Made by a program: the position numbers and the translations under genes
Shown: in pieces, positions 15,240 to 24,553 of the stretch
Numbering within the stretch: the stretch's first letter is position 1
Layout: every line of letters starts with the position of its first letter
Assembly: GCA_965249225.1 (NCBI GenBank)
Contig: CBDFLT010000009.1
Span: 62,001 to 126,000 of the forward strand
Reading direction: 5' to 3'
Length of the DNA stretch: 64,000 bases
DNA from: CBDFLT01 sp965249225
Lineage (GTDB): Bacteria > Chloroflexota > Dehalococcoidia > Lucifugimonadales > G963668185
The notes under the pieces: model-generated
The model's input: only the letters and a program-made list of their open reading frames with translations
What the model was told of the DNA's origin: nothing
Database searches by the model: none

Positions 15240-17003
15240 ATGACTCGTACGAAATGGACGCCTAAAACCCAGCACGTCATCCCGATCGTCCCCGAAGAGA
15301 TCGACGACTTTGAACTGCAGGTGAAGCGGTTTCAGGCCGGCGAGTGGGACGAGACCGAATTCCAGGCCTTCAGGCTAAGACAGGGAGTCTACGGCCAGAG
15401 ACAGCCCGACACCCAGATGCTCAGGATAAAGGCGCCTTTCGGCGGCCTGACCGCTGACATGCTGGACGCCCTGGGAGTTCTGGCCGAGAAGTACGCCCCT
15501 CTAAATAAGGGCCATGTAACGACCCGTGAGAACTTCCAGTTCCACCATATCAAGCTGGCCGACACGCCCGAGGTGATGCGCCTTCTAGGCGACGTCGGTC
15601 TGAGCACACGAGAGGCATGCGGCAACACCGTTCGCAACGTGACGGGCTGCCCGATGGCCGGTGTCTGCGAGCTCGAGCCCTTCGACGTGACCCCTTATGC
15701 GGCGGCCTACTCGCGGTACTTCGTCCGTCACCCATACACGCAGGCGCTGCCACGCAAGTTCAAGACCGCGTTCTCGGGCTGCGAAAAGGACTGCGCCATC
15801 ACCTCTATCCACGACATGGGGTTCCTGCCCAGGATCGTGGACGGGAGAAAAGGGTTCACAGTCGTCACGGGCGGCGGCACCTCCATCATGCCTAGGATCG
15901 CGCCCGTCCTCTACGACTTCGTGCCAGTGGAGGAGTACCTAAAAGTCACCGAGGCCGTGATCCGCATCTTCCATCGCACCGACGAGCTCCGCAAGAACCG
16001 GATGAAGGCGCGAATCAAGTTCTACGTCGACCGCATCGGCATCGACGAGTTCCGCAAGCAGGTGGATGAGGAGCTGCAGGAGCCGTGGGCGCAGAAGTCC
16101 TTTGACCCTACCGAATTGCTGTTCCTCGAGGACGAGTCCCTGGATGCACCCCTTCCTCCGGCGGGTGGGTACGGCAGAAACGGACACTCGCCCGAGTTCC
16201 AGCGCTGGCTGGAGACCAACGTCCAGCCGCAGAAGCAAAAGCCCTACGTGGCGGTCGCCGTCAAGCTCCTCCTGGGCGACATCTCAGGCAAGCAGTTCCA
16301 CGAGCTGGCGGACATATCGCGCAAGTACGCCGGCAGCCGGGCTAGGATTACACATCAGCAAAACCTTACCCTCCGATGGGTCCACGAGGAGTCGCTGTAC
16401 GAGGTCTGGCAAGAGCTGACGCGCATCGGCCTCGGGGACTCAGGGGCTCACGACATCACCGACGTGGTGGCCTGCCCGGGCACCGACAGCTGCAAGCTCG
16501 GCATAACCTCGTCCATGGGACTGGGCCGGGCGATGATCCAGACACTGGCAGAGTTGGACACCAGCGATCCGCTCATCAGTCAGATGCACGTCAAGATGAG
16601 CGGCTGCCCCAACGGTTGCGGCCAGCATCACATAGCCGACATAGGGTTCCACGGGGCCGCGGCCAAGGCTCCGAGCGGTCAGGTACCGGCCTACGAGCTT
16701 TTCCTGGGCGGCAGCTTCGACAACGCCGACGCCCGGCTCGCGCTACGGGTCAAAGGCAAGATACCGGCCAAGCGAGTACCAGAAGCTACGCGCCGGATCA
16801 TCGATTACTACAAGGAAAACCGCAACGAAGGAGAGCCCTTCAAGGATTTCGTGGTCAGGGTCGGCCCTCAAGCCTTTGAGCCCATAGTCGAGTGGTCCAA
16901 GGAAGAGCGGGAACTCGACCGCGAGTCCATCCACAACTATATGGACTGGGACAAGACCATCATATACAAGATGGAGCGCGGTGAAGGAGAGTGCGCGCTC
17001 TAG
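15240..17003 (+). CDS. siroheme nitrite/sulfite reductase (ferredoxin-type)
   Basis: A 587-residue two-repeat reductase. The catalytic 4Fe-4S/siroheme ligands are in CPGTDSC and SGCPNGCGQHH in the second half; siroheme-contacting residues are in TTRENFQFHH and THQQNLTLRW. It carries out six-electron reduction of sulfite to sulfide or nitrite to ammonia; the two cannot be told apart here. The first half also carries TGCPMAGVC and SGCEKDC, a second C-x5-C / C-x3-C set. ATG 15240 follows AAAGGAG. No siroheme or assimilation partner gene lies beside it. Confidence 0.88.
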   Translation: MTRTKWTPKTQHVIPIVPEEIDDFELQVKRFQAGEWDETEFQAFRLRQGVYGQRQPDTQMLRIKAPFGGLTADMLDALGVLAEKYAPLNKGHVTTRENFQFHHIKLADTPEVMRLLGDVGLSTREACGNTVRNVTGCPMAGVCELEPFDVTPYAAAYSRYFVRHPYTQALPRKFKTAFSGCEKDCAITSIHDMGFLPRIVDGRKGFTVVTGGGTSIMPRIAPVLYDFVPVEEYLKVTEAVIRIFHRTDELRKNRMKARIKFYVDRIGIDEFRKQVDEELQEPWAQKSFDPTELLFLEDESLDAPLPPAGGYGRNGHSPEFQRWLETNVQPQKQKPYVAVAVKLLLGDISGKQFHELADISRKYAGSRARITHQQNLTLRWVHEESLYEVWQELTRIGLGDSGAHDITDVVACPGTDSCKLGITSSMGLGRAMIQTLAELDTSDPLISQMHVKMSGCPNGCGQHHIADIGFHGAAAKAPSGQVPAYELFLGGSFDNADARLALRVKGKIPAKRVPEATRRIIDYYKENRNEGEPFKDFVVRVGPQAFEPIVEWSKEERELDRESIHNYMDWDKTIIYKMERGEGECAL

Positions 17004-17030
17004 AGGTCCATCAGCGGCGAAGCTAAATTC

Positions 17031-17064
17031 AAACGGCCCCACCAAGTGGCGGGGCCGTTTTCTT
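17031..17064 (+). terminator. terminator after the nitrite/sulfite reductase
   Basis: AAACGGCCCC (17031-17040) pairs with GGGGCCGTTT (17051-17060), followed by TCTTTCT. It also lies 3' of the convergent minus-strand gene at 17086. Confidence 0.8.
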
Positions 17065-17085
17065 TCTATAGAGAGCCCTACCGGG

Positions 17086-17472
17086 CTATTTCAACTTACC
17101 ACGCCAGCGGTCCCACCACGAATCGCCCTCGTCGATCAATTGGCCTCGCCAGCGCTTCTCGACCTTGGGCGGGCGTATAAAGAACATGCCGTAGCCAACG
17201 ATGAACAGGATCAGGCCCGCGAATGCCAGCAAGCTTCCTAGGCCTCCGGCGAAGGGCCGCAGTATGAGGCCTCCCAGCAGTATTAGCACAACCGCCGCCA
17301 GCATCACCCTTCCTCCAGAGGGCGGCCACGTCTTCCCTCCGAGAGACTGATTAATGTGGAGCCTGATCAGCCGCCAGACGCTGGGGCGCCGCACAGGATC
17401 ACGCTCGGGGGGTGCTAGCTCGCCGGCCTGTCGGAGTATCTCCTCGATCTCGGTCTTATACTTTTCGGACAT
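17086..17472 (-). CDS. conserved-looking small membrane protein, function unknown
   Basis: 128 residues from the ATG at 17472 (a longer frame from 17508 adds an unlikely arginine-rich stretch). The layout is a cytoplasmic N-terminus with KYKTEIEEILRQAGEL, two adjacent membrane helices (VMLAAVVLILLGGLIL and LLAFAGLILFIVGYGMFFI) and a basic, tryptophan-rich tail (KRWRGQLID, WWDRWRGK). I do not recognise a named family. It is convergent with the sulfite reductase. Confidence 0.6.
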   Translation of the reverse strand: MSEKYKTEIEEILRQAGELAPPERDPVRRPSVWRLIRLHINQSLGGKTWPPSGGRVMLAAVVLILLGGLILRPFAGGLGSLLAFAGLILFIVGYGMFFIRPPKVEKRWRGQLIDEGDSWWDRWRGKLK

Positions 17473-17654
17473 CCTAACCCCTCGCCTTACGCTTCGGAGA
17501 GTCGCCACAATGCGTAGGGCCCGATGCTCGTGAACCCCCCATGGCCGTCACAGCGGATTCAAGGTGACGGCATGTCGGTGCGCCTGCTGCAGTAGTCTGA
17601 ATCGTAACCAAGATTTGCGACTGATGTCAAGGTCGCGCTCCGATGGAACTGGGG

Positions 17655-17682
17655 TCGACACGCCTCGGCTGTGTGCTATAAT
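17655..17682 (+). promoter_or_regulatory. sigma-70-type promoter of hemQ
   Basis: TCGACA (17655-17660), a 16-base spacer and a perfect TATAAT (17677-17682). Transcription would start near 17689, so the open frame beginning at 17671 is partly promoter; the real start lies at 17701 or 17710. Confidence 0.7.
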
Positions 17683-17709
17683 CTGCGCCTGTTGGGAGAC
17701 GTGCAAGCT

Positions 17710-18405
17710 GTGGGCTCGGAAACAAGGCAGTTCGTAAAGTACAACTTTTACAAAGTCGACCCTCTATGGCGCAGACTGCCCGAAAACGAGAGGAGAGACA
17801 ACAAACGCGAGTTTGCGGCCGTGGTCGAAGAGTTCGCCGCCGACATGACCATGCGCAGCTATAGCCTGGTGGGCTTGCGCGGCGATACCGACTTCCTTCT
17901 TTGGCAGGTGTCCGAAAGCCTGGAAACCCTGCAAGAGTCCTCCACCCGATTGTGGAGCACCGGTCTAGGTCGATACCTGTCGCAGCCCTATTCCTATCTG
18001 GCGATGACCAGGCGATCGCAGTACGTCGGCCAGCACCGGCACGCCAACCAGGAAGGAGCACCGGCAAGTATCCGCCCCACTGACGCCAAGTATCTCATCA
18101 TCTACCCCTTCGACAAGACGCGGGAGTGGTATCTGCTGCCCCAGGAGGAGCGACAAGAGATGATGGACGACCACTTCCGAATCGGCCACAACTACCCCTC
18201 CGTGAAGATCAATACGAGCTACTCATTTGGACTCGACGATCAGGAGTTCGTGATCGCGTTCGAGACCGACAGCCCTTCAGACTTCCTGGACCTCGTCATG
18301 GACCTCAGAGGGGTCCGTGGTAGTCGGTACACCCTAAGAGACACCCCAATTTTGACCTGCGTCCGCCGACCCATAGAGGAGACTCTGGACAGCCTGGGGG
18401 GATAA
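17710..18405 (+). CDS. hemQ: HemQ-type heme protein (coproheme decarboxylase / chlorite dismutase family)
   Basis: About 231 residues, starting at GTG 17710 (GGAG 11 bases upstream) or GTG 17701. The first in-frame start at 17671 overlaps the -10 element and cannot be used by that promoter. The C-terminal half holds YPFDKTREWYLLP (catalytic tyrosine region of HemQ) and HFRIGHNYPSVK with the proximal heme histidine, then NTSYSFGLDDQEF. HemQ decarboxylates coproheme to protoheme in the coproporphyrin-dependent route. True chlorite dismutases share the fold, but the KTREWY motif favours HemQ. It stands alone as a transcription unit. Confidence 0.82.
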   Translation: MGSETRQFVKYNFYKVDPLWRRLPENERRDNKREFAAVVEEFAADMTMRSYSLVGLRGDTDFLLWQVSESLETLQESSTRLWSTGLGRYLSQPYSYLAMTRRSQYVGQHRHANQEGAPASIRPTDAKYLIIYPFDKTREWYLLPQEERQEMMDDHFRIGHNYPSVKINTSYSFGLDDQEFVIAFETDSPSDFLDLVMDLRGVRGSRYTLRDTPILTCVRRPIEETLDSLGG

Positions 18406-18568
18406 GAGCAGCCACGCTGTGGTGGGGAATGTACCAGGCGCTTTAAAGCCTTTCGAATCTCCCTCTAAGACTGGAGTGCAGGGGTCAGCTTCTCCTTGCG
18501 CCCTAAATCGGACACGAAATGGGTCTGTTATATTTACGGCGGAGGAGGAAATCGCATAGGTCCGTCGT

Positions 18569-18641
18569 GGGGCTGTAGCTCATCTGGGAGAGCGCTTCAA
18601 TGGCATTGAAGAGGTAGGGGGTTCGATTCCCCCCAGCTCCA
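18569..18641 (+). tRNA. tRNA-Ala (anticodon GGC)
   Basis: Complete cloverleaf: acceptor GGGGCTG with CAGCTCC, anticodon arm CTTCA-ATGGCAT-TGAAG with anticodon GGC, T arm GGGGG-TTCGATT-CCCCC, discriminator A. CCA is not encoded. Confidence 0.93.
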
Positions 18642-19012
18642 GACCCAGGGCGGCTAGATCGACACCGGCACGGCGAGTTGGAGAGTCTTGCGATTCCTCT
18701 CGTTTCACCCTGCGATCCAGCGGGCGAGACCGGGCATTCGTCATCTCGCCGAATTGATTCCCCCTTTCCCCTACCGGCTTCCCTTCGAACCACCCAAGGT
18801 GCGCCTCCGTTTCTTCACTCCTTCCCAGGGTGGGCCATCATCAAGAGGCTCACGCAAGCCGGCGATTACTCCGTTGGGTTGTGATCCAATTGCCAAAATA
18901 ATGAGTACTATCTTTATCGACTATGGCCGCAACTCGCCTTACCATACCCACAGTGATAACTGCTTTGCTTCCAGATCTGCATCCATAGAGCAAGCTTGAG
19001 GCGTAGCTATTT
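18642..19012. other. 370-bp non-coding stretch
   Basis: Between tRNA-Ala and the GH15 gene. Only shadow frames with no ribosome-binding sites are seen; no clear promoter, terminator or RNA could be identified. Confidence 0.4.
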
Positions 19013-20887
19013 ATGTCCGTCACCACCAAGCATCAACGCACGATGGATACGATGACTAGCCCTGGACCGTACCCTCCTATCGCCGACTATGGGCTGCTGA
19101 GCGACATGCACTCGTGCGCCCTGGTCTCTAAGGCGGGGTCTATCGATTGGTGTTGCTTCCCGCGCTTCGATAGTCCCGCCGTGTTCAGCCGTCTCCTAGA
19201 CTGGCGTAAGGGTGGCTATTTCCAGGTAGCTCCCAGTGGCATCAGGTCTGTGAAGCGACGGTACTTGCCGGACACCAACGTCCTAGAAACGACTTTCGAG
19301 ACGGACTCGGGCGAGGCCAAGCTAACTGACTTCATGCCGGTGCACGAGCACGAGGAGCCGGAGGCGCCTATGGAAGTAGGCCGTGCACAGCAGGTAGGGA
19401 GGGTCCTGGAGTGTGTGAGCGGCAGCGTTCACTTCACCGTGGAATGCTTCCCGCGCTTTGACTACGGCACCATCGTCCCGTTGGCCATGCTCTACGATGA
19501 ACACTGCGGCTTCGCCCATGGCGGGTCCAATGCACTATCCCTGTCCTGCTCGGCGCCGCTGCGCGTTGTCCGCAGCGGCTTCGAGTCGGAAGGGCTGCTG
19601 AGATCAGGGGAGAAGCTGACCGCTTCCGTGACATATGAGACACGCTATTTCCACGCCGCTAGGCGGCCAAACCATAACAACATAGAGCGGAAGTTGAGGG
19701 AGACGGTCCGTTTTTGGAAGAAATGGTCCTCCCTATGCACCTATAGAGGAAAGTACCAAGAAGACGTCCTCCGCTCGGCGCTTACCCTCAAGGCGCTGAC
19801 CTACGCCCCCTCGGGAGGGCTCGTGGCAGCGGCGACGACCTCTCTGCCCGAGTCATTAGGCGGGCAGCGAAATTGGGACTACCGCTTCACCTGGATACGG
19901 GACGCCTCCTTCGCGTTGTACGCCCTATTCCTACTCGGCTACAAGAACGAAGCACGGGCTTTCAAGAAATGGCTGGAGTGGAGCACGGTTGGACGTGCTA
20001 GTGACCTGCAGATCATGTACGGCCTCGGAGGTGAAAGGCGACTCACGGAGATCGCGCTGCCGGAGCTTGACGGCTACGGGGCCTCGCGCCCCGTCCGCAT
20101 TGGCAACGCCGCTTATTCTCAGTTCCAACTGGATGTCTACGGGGAGTTGCTGGATTCGGCACACCTCTACCGAATATTCGTCAAGGAGATGGACCCCAAC
20201 TACTGGGAATACCTGCACCAGGTCGTCAACTTCGTCATCGATCACTGGCGAGAGCCGGATGAAGGGATTTGGGAGACGCGGGCGGAGAGGCAGCAGTTTG
20301 TGTTCTCCAAGGTGTGGTGCTGGGTCGCCCTAGACCGGGCGATCAAGACCGCACGCGCCCTCAATCTGCCGGGCGACGTGGAGCGTTGGCGCAGGGTAAG
20401 GGCGGAGATCCGGGAAGACGTGCTGACCAAGGGCTACGATGCCGACCGGGGCGCGTTCGTACAGGCCTATGGCAGCAAGAACCTTGACGCCAGCACCCTG
20501 ATGCTCCCCCTGGTCCGCTTTATCCCAGTTGACGACCCCAGGATGCGCTCGACCATCAAAGCGATCGAGCGCGAACTGACGACGCCAGAGGGCTTCGTAT
20601 ACAGATATAAGGACTCCCGCGACAGCACGATGGGCGCCGAAGGCGCGTTCAACATGTGCACGTTCTGGCTGGCCGACAACTGGATAGCGTTGGGCGACCT
20701 GAAGCGGGGCCGCGCTCTGTTCGACAAGCTTCGGGACTGTTCAAACGACCTCGGGCTGTTCAGCGAGGAGGTCGACCCCAAGACCGGCGCCATGCTGGGA
20801 AACTTCCCCCAGGCGTTCAGCCACCTGGGGTTGATCAACACGGCGGTCATGCTGCAGAGAGCCGAGAATCGCGAGCAGGGCGCCTAG
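19013..20887 (+). CDS. glycoside hydrolase family 15 protein (glucoamylase/trehalase-like)
   Basis: A 624-residue protein with the GH15 arrangement: an N-terminal beta domain beginning PPIADYGLLSDMHSCALVSKAGSIDWCCFPRFDSP and a catalytic (alpha/alpha)6 domain starting near residue 250. Catalytic-site segments include RNWDYRFTWIRDASFALYALF and, near the end, EGAFNMCTFWLADNW and GLFSEEVDPKTGAMLGNFPQAFSH, where the general base glutamate is expected (SEEVD). Bacterial relatives of this length act on trehalose or alpha-glucans in the cytoplasm; there is no signal peptide. ATG at 19013; an in-frame ATG at 19043 is an alternative. It is followed at 58 bases by a glucose dehydrogenase. Confidence 0.85.
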   Translation: MSVTTKHQRTMDTMTSPGPYPPIADYGLLSDMHSCALVSKAGSIDWCCFPRFDSPAVFSRLLDWRKGGYFQVAPSGIRSVKRRYLPDTNVLETTFETDSGEAKLTDFMPVHEHEEPEAPMEVGRAQQVGRVLECVSGSVHFTVECFPRFDYGTIVPLAMLYDEHCGFAHGGSNALSLSCSAPLRVVRSGFESEGLLRSGEKLTASVTYETRYFHAARRPNHNNIERKLRETVRFWKKWSSLCTYRGKYQEDVLRSALTLKALTYAPSGGLVAAATTSLPESLGGQRNWDYRFTWIRDASFALYALFLLGYKNEARAFKKWLEWSTVGRASDLQIMYGLGGERRLTEIALPELDGYGASRPVRIGNAAYSQFQLDVYGELLDSAHLYRIFVKEMDPNYWEYLHQVVNFVIDHWREPDEGIWETRAERQQFVFSKVWCWVALDRAIKTARALNLPGDVERWRRVRAEIREDVLTKGYDADRGAFVQAYGSKNLDASTLMLPLVRFIPVDDPRMRSTIKAIERELTTPEGFVYRYKDSRDSTMGAEGAFNMCTFWLADNWIALGDLKRGRALFDKLRDCSNDLGLFSEEVDPKTGAMLGNFPQAFSHLGLINTAVMLQRAENREQGA

Positions 20888-20944
20888 TCCTTATAGCCCT
20901 TAGTCGGCTGCGAAATCTCCAGTCTGATGCCCTAGGGATGAGTC

Positions 20945-22051
20945 ATGCGTGCTGTTGTCGTCACCCCCCTGGAACCGGATAGCCAACGAATCGCCGAGGT
21001 CCCAGACCCCAAGCCCCAAAAGGGTGAGGTACTCGTGCAGGTGCGTGAGGTCGGCCTCTGCGGTACCGACGCCGAGATAGTCCAGGGCCTCTACGGAGAG
21101 GCGCCTCCCGGCGAGGACCTCATGATTATCGGCCACGAGTCTATAGGACAGGTCGTGGAGGTGGCCGACGGCGTAGATGAGCTGGTCCCCGGAGACCTGG
21201 TGGTGGCCATAGTCCGACGGCCAGACCCCGTCCCCTGCCCCAACTGCGCCGCGGACGAGTGGGACCTGTGTTTGAACGGCCGGTACACGGAGAGGGGCAT
21301 CAAAGGACGGCACGGCTTTCTGGCCGAGTACTATACCGAGACGCCCAGGTTCCTGGTCAAAGTTCCTTCAAGTATGTCGCCTTTTGCCGTCCTGCTGGAG
21401 CCGCTGTCCATCGTTGAGAAGGCGATGGACCACATCAGGCGAATACAGTCCCGCATGGTCTGGCAGCCCGAGCGGGCCGTCGTGGTCGGCGCAGGCCCAA
21501 TAGGGGTCCTCGCGGCCATGTTACTGCGCCTCGAGGGAATGGAGGTCCACGTCCACAACAGGACCGAAAGGGGCTCCAAGCGGGACCTGGTACGATCCAT
21601 CGAGGCCAACTACATCTGGGCCCAGGAGCATCCGCTCGGCGATGAGCTGGCAAAGGAGATCGGCGCCGTGGACGTGGTTGTGGAGGCGACCGGCTTCAGC
21701 CCCCTGGCCTTCGACGCCGTCGAGACGGCCGGCCCCAACGGGATAGTCTGCCTCACGGGCGTGCCCGGAGGTTCGCGGCGGACCGAGGTCCCCTCCGACA
21801 GCCTTTACCTGGAGATGGTCCTCAAGAACAAGGTCTTGTTCGGCACGGTCAACGCCGGCCGCCGTCACTTTGAGGCGGGAGTCCGTCACCTGGGGGAGAT
21901 CGAGGCTCGCTGGCCCGGTGTCCTCTCTCGGATGATCACTCAGCGGCTGAGCATGGAGGAGCTTGCCCAGGCTTTTCAGAAATCTTCCCAGATGATCAAA
22001 ACCGTGGTAGAGGTGGCTTCCAACGCAGGAACAGGCGCGCCAGGGAAATAG
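20945..22051 (+). CDS. zinc-dependent glucose 1-dehydrogenase-like (MDR family)
   Basis: A 368-residue medium-chain dehydrogenase. The catalytic zinc site is CGTDAEI and GHESIGQVVEV; a structural zinc region is partly present (CPNCAADEWDLC). The nucleotide-binding motif is VVVGAGPIGVLAAMLLRLEG. The N-terminal pattern and the long loop RYTERGIKGRHGFLAEYY match the archaeal/bacterial glucose dehydrogenases that oxidise glucose to gluconolactone with NAD(P). Placement right after a GH15 glucosidase supports glucose as substrate. Other sugars (galactose, xylose) are possible. Confidence 0.8.
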   Translation: MRAVVVTPLEPDSQRIAEVPDPKPQKGEVLVQVREVGLCGTDAEIVQGLYGEAPPGEDLMIIGHESIGQVVEVADGVDELVPGDLVVAIVRRPDPVPCPNCAADEWDLCLNGRYTERGIKGRHGFLAEYYTETPRFLVKVPSSMSPFAVLLEPLSIVEKAMDHIRRIQSRMVWQPERAVVVGAGPIGVLAAMLLRLEGMEVHVHNRTERGSKRDLVRSIEANYIWAQEHPLGDELAKEIGAVDVVVEATGFSPLAFDAVETAGPNGIVCLTGVPGGSRRTEVPSDSLYLEMVLKNKVLFGTVNAGRRHFEAGVRHLGEIEARWPGVLSRMITQRLSMEELAQAFQKSSQMIKTVVEVASNAGTGAPGK

Positions 22052-22053
22052 GT

Positions 22054-22287
22054 ATGTCGGCGCGGAAGCCTGACACGTGCCTGCCGGTAGCCGTCTGGTT
22101 TCTATATTCAGAGGCTAACCAACCCATGGGTCAGATCTACAGAGGTGAGTCGGAGGGGGTCCCGGAGGTCGGTAAGCGGATCGCCGACGGCGCCGAGTGG
22201 GGCCAGGCCGAAGTAGTCGGTTTCGATGAGCTCACGGCCACCTGCGCCATGCGGAGGTTCCGGGTCGTCATAAGGGTGGTGGACTGA
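22054..22287 (+). CDS. small hypothetical protein
   Basis: A 77-residue frame beginning two bases after the dehydrogenase stop, so probably cotranscribed. The second half (from MGQIYRGE at 22126) looks like a compact alpha/beta domain; the N-terminus is less convincing. I do not recognise it and no motif is visible. An internal start at 22126 (53 residues) is possible. Confidence 0.4.
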   Translation: MSARKPDTCLPVAVWFLYSEANQPMGQIYRGESEGVPEVGKRIADGAEWGQAEVVGFDELTATCAMRRFRVVIRVVD

Positions 22288-22326
22288 GGACCGACGGCGA
22301 CGGCGATGTCTGACCGGGACCGCCCG

Positions 22327-23088
22327 TCAAATCATCAGATCGCCGCCGTTGATGTCCAGCGACGCCCCGGTGATGTACGCCGCTCTGTCCGAGGCGAGAA
22401 ACGCCACCAGCTCCCCGACCTCCTCGGGCTCGCCTAGTCGGGCGATGGGGAAGCTATCGGCATACGCCTTCGACCGCTCATCGCCCACGGTAGAGCGCAC
22501 CATCTCGGTATCAATGAGGCCGGGGCAGATGGCGTTGACGGTGATGCCATGCCGCGCCTCTTCCTTGGCCAGATGCCGGGTAAAGCCCAGGATACCCGCT
22601 TTCGCCGCCGTGTAGTGAGCGCCGCCGACGGTGCTCACGTTTTTGCCGGCCGTCGAGGAGAAGTTCACGATACGCCCCCATCCCGCCTTTCGCATCGCCG
22701 GCAGAACCGCTCGTGAGCACAGGTACGTCCCCTTCATGTTCACGGCGATCACCAGGTCCCATTCGTCCTCCTCTATGTCGATGACCGGTGTAGGAAACAG
22801 GATGCCCGCGTTGTTGATGAGGATGTGAACGCCGTGAAATCGCTCCAGCGCCGCATCGACCACGCGCCGGACGTCCTGACTCCTGGTCACGTCGCCCGCT
22901 ACCGCGATGGCATCGCCGCCTTTGACGTTGACCGACGAAGCGGTCGATTCGGCCGAAGCCGGGTCCAGGTCGTTGGCCACGATCTGCGCGCCGTCAGCGG
23001 AGAGCCTCTCGGCGACGGCGCGGCCCATTCCCCTGCCCGCACCGGTGACGATGGCTACTTTCCCTGACAGATCGGCCGAGATCGGCAT
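22327..23088 (-). CDS. short-chain dehydrogenase/reductase (SDR)
   Basis: 253 residues from ATG 23088, one base beyond the end of kbl, which decides the start against the longer frame. Classical SDR motifs: TGAGRGMGRAVA (cofactor loop), NNAG, catalytic serine region NFSSTAGKN, YTAAK (Tyr-x-x-x-Lys) and the C-terminal TGASLDINGGD. It reduces or oxidises a carbonyl/alcohol with NAD(P). Being translationally linked to kbl suggests a threonine- or amino-ketone-related role, for example in place of threonine dehydrogenase, but this is only inference. Confidence 0.85.
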   Translation of the reverse strand: MPISADLSGKVAIVTGAGRGMGRAVAERLSADGAQIVANDLDPASAESTASSVNVKGGDAIAVAGDVTRSQDVRRVVDAALERFHGVHILINNAGILFPTPVIDIEEDEWDLVIAVNMKGTYLCSRAVLPAMRKAGWGRIVNFSSTAGKNVSTVGGAHYTAAKAGILGFTRHLAKEEARHGITVNAICPGLIDTEMVRSTVGDERSKAYADSFPIARLGEPEEVGELVAFLASDRAAYITGASLDINGGDLMI

Positions 23089-23089
23089 G

Positions 23090-24277
23090 TCAGATGAGCC
23101 CCAGCTCGCGGCCCGCCTCCTCAAACACGGAAAGGGCCCTGTCGAGCTGTTCCGTCGTATGCGCGGCCGACATCTGGACCCTGATGCGGGCCCCGCCTCT
23201 GGGCACCACCGGGTAGCTGAACCCCACAACAAATATTCCGCGCTGGTTCACCGCTTTGGCCATCTCCACCGTCTTGAGCTCGTCGCCCAGCATCACGGGG
23301 ATGATCGGGTGACTTCCGGGCAAGATGTCAAACCCCAACGCGGTCATCTTTTCACGGAAGTAACCGGCGTTGTCCATGAGGGTCCGACGGAGACTTGGAT
23401 TTCCCTGCACCAAATCCAGCGCCTTCAGGACGCCGAAGACGATGGGCGGCGCCAGGGTATTGGAGAACAGGTAGGGCCTGGAACGCTGCCGCAGGTATTC
23501 GACGACCTCCTTGCGTCCGGTAGTAAATCCACCGGAGGCGCCTCCGAGGGCCTTTCCCATCGTGCTGGTTATGATGTCCACGCGGTCGGCCACGCCTAGC
23601 TCCTCGGGCGTCCCGCGACCGTTGGCGCCAAGAAAGCCGGTCGCGTGGGAATCGTCCACCATCACCAGCGCATCGTAGCGCTCGGCGAGATCGCATATCT
23701 CCGGAAGGCGGGCCATGTCCCCCTGCATGCTGAAGACGCCGTCGGTGGCGATCATACGGAACCGCGCCGACGATGATTCCTTAAGGGCCTCCTCCAGCTT
23801 TTCCATGTCACTGTGGGAGAAAATCGTTCGCTGGGCCTTGCATAGGCGGATGCCGTCCACGATGCTGGCGTGATTGAGGGCATCGGTTATCACGGCGTCC
23901 TCGGCGCCCAGCAAGGTCTCGAAGAGGCCCGTGTTGGCGTCGAAGCAGGAAGTATAGAGGATGGTATCTTCCGTGCCCAGGAACGCGGTGATCCGGTCCT
24001 CCAACGTCTTGTGGATATCCTGGGTGCCGCAGATGAACCGTACCGAGGCCATGCCGTAACCGCGGTCGCGCAATCCCTGCGCGGCGGCCTCGACTACGTC
24101 GGGGTGGTCGGCCAAGCCCAGGTAGTTGTTGGCGCAGAAGTTGATGTTCTCGCCCTCAGAGGTCTTAATCCTCGAGCCCTGTGGGCTGGTGATCACTTTC
24201 TCCGACTTGTACAGGCCGCTCTTTTCGATGTCCTTGAGCTCCTCGTTCAGCCACGACTTGATACTGGTGTAGCTCAT
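23090..24277 (-). CDS. kbl: glycine C-acetyltransferase (2-amino-3-ketobutyrate CoA ligase)
   Basis: A 395-residue PLP enzyme of the alpha-oxoamine synthase family. Recognisable segments are [47 protein letters not shown] and the PLP lysine in [14 protein letters not shown]. It cleaves 2-amino-3-ketobutyrate with CoA to glycine and acetyl-CoA in threonine breakdown. ATG 24277 has AAGGAGGTC upstream. The following SDR may supply the dehydrogenase step. Related AONS enzymes (8-amino-7-oxononanoate synthase) share the fold, but the overall pattern is Kbl. Confidence 0.87.
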   Translation of the reverse strand: MSYTSIKSWLNEELKDIEKSGLYKSEKVITSPQGSRIKTSEGENINFCANNYLGLADHPDVVEAAAQGLRDRGYGMASVRFICGTQDIHKTLEDRITAFLGTEDTILYTSCFDANTGLFETLLGAEDAVITDALNHASIVDGIRLCKAQRTIFSHSDMEKLEEALKESSSARFRMIATDGVFSMQGDMARLPEICDLAERYDALVMVDDSHATGFLGANGRGTPEELGVADRVDIITSTMGKALGGASGGFTTGRKEVVEYLRQRSRPYLFSNTLAPPIVFGVLKALDLVQGNPSLRRTLMDNAGYFREKMTALGFDILPGSHPIIPVMLGDELKTVEMAKAVNQRGIFVVGFSYPVVPRGGARIRVQMSAAHTTEQLDRALSVFEEAGRELGLI

Positions 24278-24553
24278 GGACGGCTGACCTCCTTCGATAT
24301 ATGCACGCTCAATAGGTCACTCCAGGATGATATGACCAAGCCGAAATGGGCGGAGTGCAGGTCGGAGAATATCGACTGCGCCCGCAGATGTCAACGGCCC
24401 TGGTTCACGACAGACCATCCGCGTTGCCCGATTTGCAGGCGGTCTCGCCGATGACACAGAACGGCGTATTACTTGCACGGCAATAGGGATTCCTGTAACC
24501 TTTTCCCATCCCCGAACCCTACACCTAGAACCCCACAGAAGGAGGAGCGTGCC

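Noticed and set aside
17671..17709. start of hemQ at the first in-frame GTG
   Set aside because: It overlaps the -10 element and lies upstream of the expected transcription start.
18503..18793. 96-codon minus-strand frame over tRNA-Ala
   Set aside because: It spans the tRNA gene and has no homology or ribosome-binding site.
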